A stretch of DNA of 64,000 nucleotides, from assembly GCA_001972305.1 (NCBI GenBank), contig BDDD01001368.1:124001-188000 (forward strand), given 5' to 3'. This DNA is from Cephalotus follicularis. Taxonomy: Eukaryota > Streptophyta > Magnoliopsida > Oxalidales > Cephalotaceae. Made by a program: the position numbers and the translations under genes. This document shows positions 57,895 to 64,000 of the stretch, piece by piece; the first letter of the stretch is position 1; each line of letters starts with the position of its first letter. Below the pieces are notes generated by a model, which made no database searches, was not told the DNA's origin, and saw only the letters and a list, made by a program, of their open reading frames with translations.

Positions 57895-59824
57895 ATGGAC
57901 ATATCCTTTGGTAATAAGAAGTTGAGACTAAACATCTTCAATGCAGCACTAGGACCTCAGGGTGAGGAGGATTGTTTTGCAATAGATATGATAGATGAGG
58001 TGGTATCCGAGTGTGCACCTGAGACCCTTGCAAATAATTCCTTGCAACAATATTTGAGCATCTTTGGTGATAGTTGCTATACATACATTATTGAGATTAA
58101 TGCCCTGTTGGATTTTCCCACCTTTTCAAATCTCCCTCCGTGGACATATAAATTTGAGCCATTACCTCCTCTGGCAAAGTCACCCATGCTGAATTCGATA
58201 GAATCTCCGCCTGTTTTAGATAGAAAGTCCTTACCTGACACTTCGAAGTATCTTTACTTGGGGCCGAATGAGGCACTCCCTATCATTATTGCATCCAGTT
58301 TGACTACTGATCAAGAAGACAAGGTATTGGCAGTTCTAAAGGATCACAAAGAGGCCATTGGGTGGTCAGTGACAGATCTGAAAGGCATAAGCCCATCTAT
58401 CTGTATGCATCGGATTTTCTTTGAAGATGGTGCTAAACCTTTTAGGGACGCACATTGAAGATTAAATCCAAATATGTGAGAAGTTTTCAAGAATGAGATT
58501 GTGAAGTGGTTAGATGCTGGCATTATTTACCCCATATCTGACAACAAATGGGTTAGTCCCAATCAGGTCATACCAAAGAAGTCACGCATTACTGGTTGGC
58601 GAGTATGTATTGACCATAGAAAACTTAACTCTGTCACTCGCAAGGATCACTTTCTAGTTTCCTTCATTAATAAAATCCTTGAGAGGCTGTCCGGAAATAG
58701 CTACTTTAGCTTTTTAGATGGCTACTCTGTATATAACAAAGTGAGTGTGTGTCCAGTGGACCAAGAGAAAACCATATTTACATGCCCTTATGGCACATTT
58801 GCTTTCCGCATGATGCCCTTTGGATTATGTAACGCTCCTACCACTTTCTAGCATTGCATGCTCGCTATATTCTCTGATATGGTAGGGGAGTTCCTCGAGG
58901 TTTTTATGGATGATTTCACTGTCTGTGGAGCATCCTTTGATGATGGCCTCCTTAAGCTGGAAAAGGTTCTTAAGCATTGTAAGGAGACAAATCTGGTGTT
59001 GAGTTGGGAGAATAGTCATTTTATGGTTCAAGAAGGCATTGTGCTTGGACACATTGTCTCCTCACGTGGGATTGAGGTTTATAGGGCAAAAGTTGAATTA
59101 ATCTAGAAACTCCTTCCACCCACTTTTGTTCCCAAGTAAGATCTTTTCTTGGCCATGCCGGATTTTACAGGCGATTCATTAAGGACTTTAGTACCATCTC
59201 TAGACCCTTATGCAACCTACTTGTCGAGAAGACACCATTTGTCTTTAATGATGCATGCCTCCAGTCTTTTCAGTCCTTGAAAGATCTATCGTCTACTGCA
59301 CCTATTATCCAGCCACCGGATTGGTCGCTGCCTTTTGAAATTATGTACGATGCATTAGATTATGCAGTTGGTGCTATTTTGGGACATAAGGTAGACAAGA
59401 AACCAGTTGTCATTTACTATGCTAGTAAGACGTTTTCAGAGGCTCAATAAAATTACACCACAACTGAAAAAGAATTGTTAGCAGTAGTGTTTGCTCTGGA
59501 AAAGTTTCGTTCATACCTCCTAGGATCCAAGGTTGTGGTGTATACGGATCATTATGCTCTCAAGCACCTCCTTTCCAAAAAGGACACAACACCATGACAT
59601 TTTCGATGGATTCTGCTATTACAAGAATTTGACTCAGAAATTCGTGATAAGAAAGGTTCTGAGAATGTCATAGCTGACCAACAGTCTAGAATCCTAGTTG
59701 AGTCTCCCCTATGCATGGAATTAGTTAGAGATTCATTCCCTGATGAACATCTTTTTGCAGTCTCCCATACGCCTTCTCCGTGGTATACACATATATTGAA
59801 TTACTTGGGTATTGGGAAGCTTCC
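57895..59824 (+). pseudogene. pol: Reverse transcriptase and RNase H of B2
   Basis: Three open stretches follow one another. The first, 57895-58458, is the pre-RT region with LDFPTFSNLPPWTYKFEPLP and KDHKEAIGWSVTDLKGI. The second, 58501-58851, has the RT fingers (WVSPNQVIPKKSRITGW, CIDHRKLNSVTRKDHF) and palm (RMMPFGLCNAP). The third, 58858-59106, has the catalytic VFMDDFTVCG. After a stop at 59103 a frame change leads to RNase H near 59340-59700 (YDALDYAVGAILG, YTTTEKELLAVVFALEKF, VYTDHYALKHLL). It ends in the usual text PSPWYTHILNYLGIG, then B3 begins. Confidence 0.9.
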
Positions 59825-59989
59825 TGTTTAGCATAAAAATGTATTGTTTTTAATGATTTATTTGTGATATTATTATTCTTGGAATAGACTACTTTGGTTG
59901 TGTTATGTTGATTTTCAGGTACAAGGCCAAAAAGACCAAAGTGCATGAAGAATGAGCTAAATTGGTGAAAAATCTGCAGAAAACAGAGT

Positions 59990-60400
59990 TAAGCGTCGAC
60001 ACCTAGGCCTTAAGCGTCGACGCCTATCTCTTAAGCGCTGACGGGTATGATATAAGCGTCGACGATGCACACTTGTGATGAACAATTCTGCAGATTTATG
60101 ATTTTCGTCAACACCAATCCATTTGGCGTCAACGTGCTGGGAATCCAATGTTTAGGCCTCAACGCTGTGATCAAGATGTCAACGCCAAAACTGTACAAAT
60201 CAAACTATAACTAAAATGTTAACGTGTAATGATCAAGTCATCAACGCATCCTGCCTTCATGAGTTAAGCATAGATGCCTTGATTTTAAGCGTCGACGCTT
60301 AACACTCTAATCAGCCAAACAATGCAAAATAAGAGTCAACTCCTAACGCATTTAACAGATTAAAGCGTCAACGCAAAACACCAAAGCATCGACGCCCCTG
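59990..60400. repeat. Cluster of AAGCGTCGACGCC motifs in the B3 LTR (first)
   Basis: About twelve motifs are seen. Intact GCGTCGACGCC or GCGTCGACG copies are mixed with CpG-decayed forms such as GCGTCAACGTG, GTCAACGCC and GCATCGACGCC. Confidence 0.82.
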
Positions 60401-60788
60401 CCAACCAAAATTGGAAAGTTTTAAAGTTTTTCCCAGTTTTGTAACTAGGTTATTTTACTTCCGTTTTAATCAGTTTGTAAGTACATATATGTGTAGAGGC
60501 CGGCCATAAACAGTGTGTGTAGGCTGTGTAGCCGCCCTCTTGCTCTCTTTTCTTCTTTAATTCAGCTTTTATTTTGCAATGTTTACTAGCTAAAACATTA
60601 AAGGCAAGAACAAGCAATTAGATTGTACTGTTTCAATTCCATCAATAAAAATCCTTGAAGTTTTGATTCATTCTTCAATTTTTTTCCGTGACACACACTT
60701 TGTTTGTCTGATTAAAATCCACAAACATCTTGTCGGTGAATATGAATGTTGGCGAATGAATGGTTTTTTAACGAAATCAATGGAGTCT

Positions 60789-60941
60789 ACTCATACGGCT
60801 TGTCACGGCGAACACACTCCGTATAGACCTAGCATGACTACTCATACTATTTGCAGCCGCTGCCGTACTCCGTATAGACCTAGAATCACTACTCATACGA
60901 TTTGTCATCACAGTCGTACTCTGTATCGACCTAGCTGTCGT
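60789..60941 (+). repeat. Three tandem 51-base units in the B3 LTR
   Basis: ACTCATAC recurs at 60789, 60840 and 60891, each unit ending ACTCCGTAT or ACTCTGTAT, as in B1 at 12731-12883. Confidence 0.9.
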
Positions 60942-61135
60942 TGGTTATTAGGGTTTGATCGTTCAAGTAAGTGAATTGTTAAATATAATCTATGGTGAGT
61001 TTCTATACCCTAAAACCAACTTTTTCTTGCATGTTTTCCTTCACCGTTATTTAGTATTTTGTTGGTTTTTAATTTGCATGCTTTAATCCCTGTTCGTTTA
61101 CAATTCAGCATCATTAACCATTAACGCCTTGCTAT

Positions 61136-61252
61136 AGAGCGTCGATGCTTTCAGTGGATTAGCTTAACCGTCGATGCCTTGATATAAAGCATCGACGCTT
61201 TCAGTGCAATTGTTATTTCTATCGACGCCTTGTGACAAGCGTCGACGCCTTT
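61136..61252. repeat. Cluster of GCGTCGATGC / GCATCGACGC motifs in the B3 LTR (second)
   Basis: Six motifs lie between 61136 and 61252, each near GCCTTG or CGCTTTC. B1 keeps only two of them, near 13070-13095. Confidence 0.82.
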
Positions 61253-61447
61253 ATTTCCCGTTTTAATTAATTCGTTTATTTTCTCATGTTAGGAGTAGTT
61301 TTCATAATTGGACTTCAATTTTTCATACTTCGCCTACGTTAAATAGCTTAAAAGTAATTTAACTTGATGTCCTATTGTTTGACCCATTATTGCACAACCA
61401 TGCACTTGTGGTATAAATTTAAAACATTCAAAACACGTGAACAAGTT

Positions 61448-61465
61448 TGGCGTCGTTGTTGGGGA
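61448..61465 (+). other. Primer binding site of B3, Asp-tRNA type
   Basis: TGGCGTCGTTGTTGGGGA follows the LTR end by four bases and matches the Athila/Tat pattern with C-to-T changes. Confidence 0.88.
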
Positions 61466-61678
61466 AATAAGTTTTAAATTTGTTTTAATTTATTCAACTG
61501 ATTCATAGTATTTAGTTTAAATTTAATTTTAAAAAAACTGTATTCTGTGTTTTAATTTTCTGTTATATTATTTAATTTAGAATTTTATGTTTTCCTGTGT
61601 GTTTTGCATTAGTACGATTCCCCATTTGTGTTTTCCGTTAGTGTTTTGTTCATTTTTCGTTTTTGTTTTTGTTAATGT

Positions 61679-63540
61679 ATGACTGAGTGGGTTCGTGGTC
61701 CAAATCAATGTTTAGAAAGAATTAATCAACCAGCAGCAATGGCGGATGAATGACCCATACAAACTTTGCACGATATATTCTATCCTGCAAGGATAGCGCA
61801 ACCATGCTGTATCCTGTTGCCTGCCCCTCAAGGGAACAATTTTGAGTTAAAATCTCAGTTCATTAGCATGCTCCTGTACTTTCACGGATTAACCAATGAG
61901 GATGCATATCTCTTCCTTCGCGAGTTCGAGGAGGTGGGTGCCCTCATGAAACTTCAGCAACTCTCGGATGATGCAATCAAATTGCATTTTATCAAATTTT
62001 CTCTGAAAGATGGAGCTAAAAAGTGGCTCTACAGTCTTCCAAATGGTTCCATCTCTACATGGGACCATTTCACTGTTTCGTTCCTTAAGAAGTTCTTTCC
62101 ACTTCATAAAACCAATAAACTTAGGAACGACATTCTCCAATTTTGCCAGCGACCCAATGAATCATTCTCTCGATGTATGGAGCATTTAAAAGACCTTCTC
62201 TTAGAGTGTCCTAATCATGGTTTGAACATATGGCATTTGTGCCAAATCTTCTATGAAGGGATCGACTACAAAACCAAGCAATTTGTTGAGTCGATGTGTC
62301 TTGATGGGTTCACCTAGTACACCAATGAAAATGAGGCTTGGAAATTCCTGTTTGATTTGGGCGAGTGAACTAGGGAGTGGGAGTCCACTCAAGTTTCTGA
62401 GAGAGCGTTGCTAAATAAAGGGTATGTTATAGAAGGAGCAGTTGCTAAGGAGGCACAGTTAGAGAGCCACCTCACGAGATTGGAGTCAATGATTAGGGGT
62501 TCCGCGCAAGTAAATCATATCGATCAAAGTGGCCCTATGTGTTCTTGGTGCCAGTCACCGAATCATGTTGTTGAAGAATGCCAAAGTTACATTGAAAATA
62601 AATACTCTCCAGCGAACGTTTCCACAATGAATAAAGACAACCCGTATAGTAACACCTATAATCCATGTTGGTGAAACCATCCAAACTTCTCATGGAGTCA
62701 AGGGAAAAATACAATAGGACCTTCAAACTTTTCAGGTCCAACCTCGAATTTTTTGCGGCAAGATTCAAGCTTTACCAGCCAATTTGCACCACAGCAGACC
62801 TTTCAAAGGTTTCCCCCATCTTTTAATAATGTCCGACCATCCTTCCCACCACAAAATCAATTCCAAAATCAACAGTCAGTTGGATTGCTGAACCAAAGCG
62901 AACACACGTCTAGAATGTCCTCATTAGAAAAGAGCATAGAGCTTCTCATCAGCACCGTGATGACTAGTTAGCACAACATGGAGAAGCAAATTTCACAGAT
63001 TGCTCTACATGAAAGAGAGAAAGGCAAGATGCCTTCTCAGCCAGACCCGAATTCGAGGAACACAATGAACCAGCCCACTCACATCCAATCATCTTCGAAT
63101 TCGCAAGTCTCCGCTTCCTCCTCGGGCCCATCAAAACAAGTTTTTTTCCTAAGGAGTGGAACTGAATACCAACCAGCGGATCAAATAGATAATGAGAGCG
63201 AACAGTAGGAAGAGTCCTCGACACAAGAAAAAGAACAGTTGGTTGACTCCTCTGTGCAACCAATGAATGTAAGCGCACAAGATGAATTGAGGAAGGATCA
63301 AGAGGATGAGAAAAATCAACAACCAGTCGTAGTGCCCGAGCGTTCATACGATCCACCAGCTCCTTTTCCAAAGAGATTGCAAAATAAGAAAGCCCTAGCA
63401 ATGGAGAAGATCATGGAAATATTTAAGCAAGTCCAAATCAATATTCCATTGCTAGAAGCCATTGAGCAGGTGCCCTCTCACGCAAAACTCCTAAAAAAAC
63501 TTATGCACAAAAAAGAGGATCCCTCAGACTCTGAAGAAAG
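61679..63540 (+). pseudogene. gag: Gag of B3, long and lightly damaged
   Basis: The frame starts MTEWVRGPNQCLERIN at 61679, with a second Met at 61739 and a TGA at 61751, probably from CGA. The Gag core follows at 61766-62317 (FHGLTNEDAYLFLREFEEV, HFIKFSLKDGAKKWLYSLP, FLKKFFPLHKTNKLR). After stops at 62315 and 62366 come a CCHC-type knuckle (CSWCQSPNHVVEEC) and NPYSNTYNPCW near 62540-62672. A Gln/Phe-rich stretch, a VFFLRSGTEY block and an acidic linker with PAPFPKRLQNKK and IFKQVQINIPLLEAI then follow. The single reading frame is broken by about six stops, mostly TGA or TAG at former Arg, Gln or Trp codons. Confidence 0.9.
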
Positions 63541-64000
63541 CTTTATTGGCAACCAATATTAGTGCGATGTTTTCACAACCCATGGTGCAAAAGTATAAAG
63601 ACTCTGGCTACCCGACAATCTCTTCTGTCATCGGCAACACTAAAATCGAACAGGCTTTGCTCGATTTAGGAGCAAGTGTGAATCTATTGCCATCATCGGT
63701 TTATGAAAAGCTTGGTTTAGAAGAGTTGCGCCTGACTACGATGACAATATAATTAGTGGATAGGTCTGTTAAAGTACTGCGAGGGAAAATTGAGGATGTT
63801 TTGATAAATGTTGGTGAGTTTTTCTTTCCTGTTGACTTTGGTGTTTTAGATACCCAGCCTGTTGCGAATCTCAAAGATCAAATCCCAGTTATCCTCGGTA
63901 GACCATTCGTTACGACAAGTAATGCGTTAATCAATTTTCGTACTGGTCTAATGAAGTTGAGTTTCGAAAATACGTCCGTGGAATTCAATGTCTTCCGCTT
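63541..64000 (+). pseudogene. pol: Protease of B3, cut by window edge
   Basis: After a one-base shift at 63546-63560 the frame carries ALLDLGASVNLLPSSVYEKL with the catalytic Asp, a TAA near 63750 where relatives have Gln, FFFPVDFGVLDTQP and the flap-end VILGRPFVTTSNALINFRTG. It runs open to the window edge. RT and integrase would lie further right. Confidence 0.9.

Larger units (their letters stand above)
59825..61443 (+). mobile_element. 5' LTR of Athila element B3
   Basis: The LTR starts TGTTTAGCATAAAAATG, ends AACACGTGAACA and is followed by an Athila primer site and gag. Its length is 1.62 kb. It is closer to B1 than to B2, sharing the 51-base triplet and the end. It sits directly after B2 RNase H codons, so B3 inserted into B2. 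The site starts CTTCC at 59820-59824. Confidence 0.88.

Overview
The window has the character of intergenic heterochromatin from a large, repeat-rich flowering-plant genome. No host gene, tRNA, rRNA or bacterial-style operon was recognised. Essentially every base can be placed in an LTR retrotransposon, and most elements are nested inside one another. Plant origin follows from Ty3/gypsy chromovirus-like elements primed by initiator-Met tRNA (TGGTATCAGAGC), Athila-type Ty3/gypsy elements primed by an Asp-tRNA-like site (TGGCGTC...GGGGA), and Ty1/copia LTRs of Sirevirus-like layout. Species cannot be told.

Names used here are local. C0, C1, A1-A4, G and H are chromovirus-like or related Ty3/gypsy elements. 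E1, E2 and F are solo-LTR-like. B1-B3 are Athila-type. D1 and D2 are copia. Left part: C0 (1-4607, minus) sits in the pol tail of A2. The 3' LTR of A2 (4668-5304 plus 10315-10966) is split by D1 (5305-6481) and E1 (6482-10314). A2 lies in Athila B1 (10967-13283), and B1 lies in the 3' LTR of A1.

Middle: A1 (minus) runs from 13284 to 42611. Its decayed gag-pol (14496-23326) is cut by D2 (14736-16599) and by solo LTR E2 (18589-20817, TSD CCAAT). Its 5' LTR is cut by solo LTR A3 (24161-27510, TSD GTACC) and by solo LTR A4 (27689-40911, TSD ATATG). A4 itself carries the complete element H (29151-37364, TSD AAGAA) and solo LTR F (37845-40507, TSD TACAC).

Right: A1 sits in the LTR of the oldest visible element, G (42612-43967). 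G was also hit by Athila B2 (43968-59824). B2 contains the complete chromovirus C1 (46271-56400, TSD GGTAA) and is broken by Athila B3 (59825 to beyond 64000). All open frames belong to gag, protease, RT, RNase H or integrase, and all carry stops, frameshifts or edge truncation. C1 and B3 are the best preserved.

The most unusual signal is not coding. Nearly every LTR family here, including unrelated copia, Athila and chromovirus families, carries a dense array of one short motif. Most share a TCGA-centred palindrome with matched arms (AG-TCGA-CT, CA-TCGA-TG or CG-TCGA-CG). E1 has moved to a one-strand array of GCCGAC, the core of the DREB/CBF cold and drought element. Both LTRs of H carry about 15 copies of GCATGC, the RY core bound by plant B3-domain regulators.
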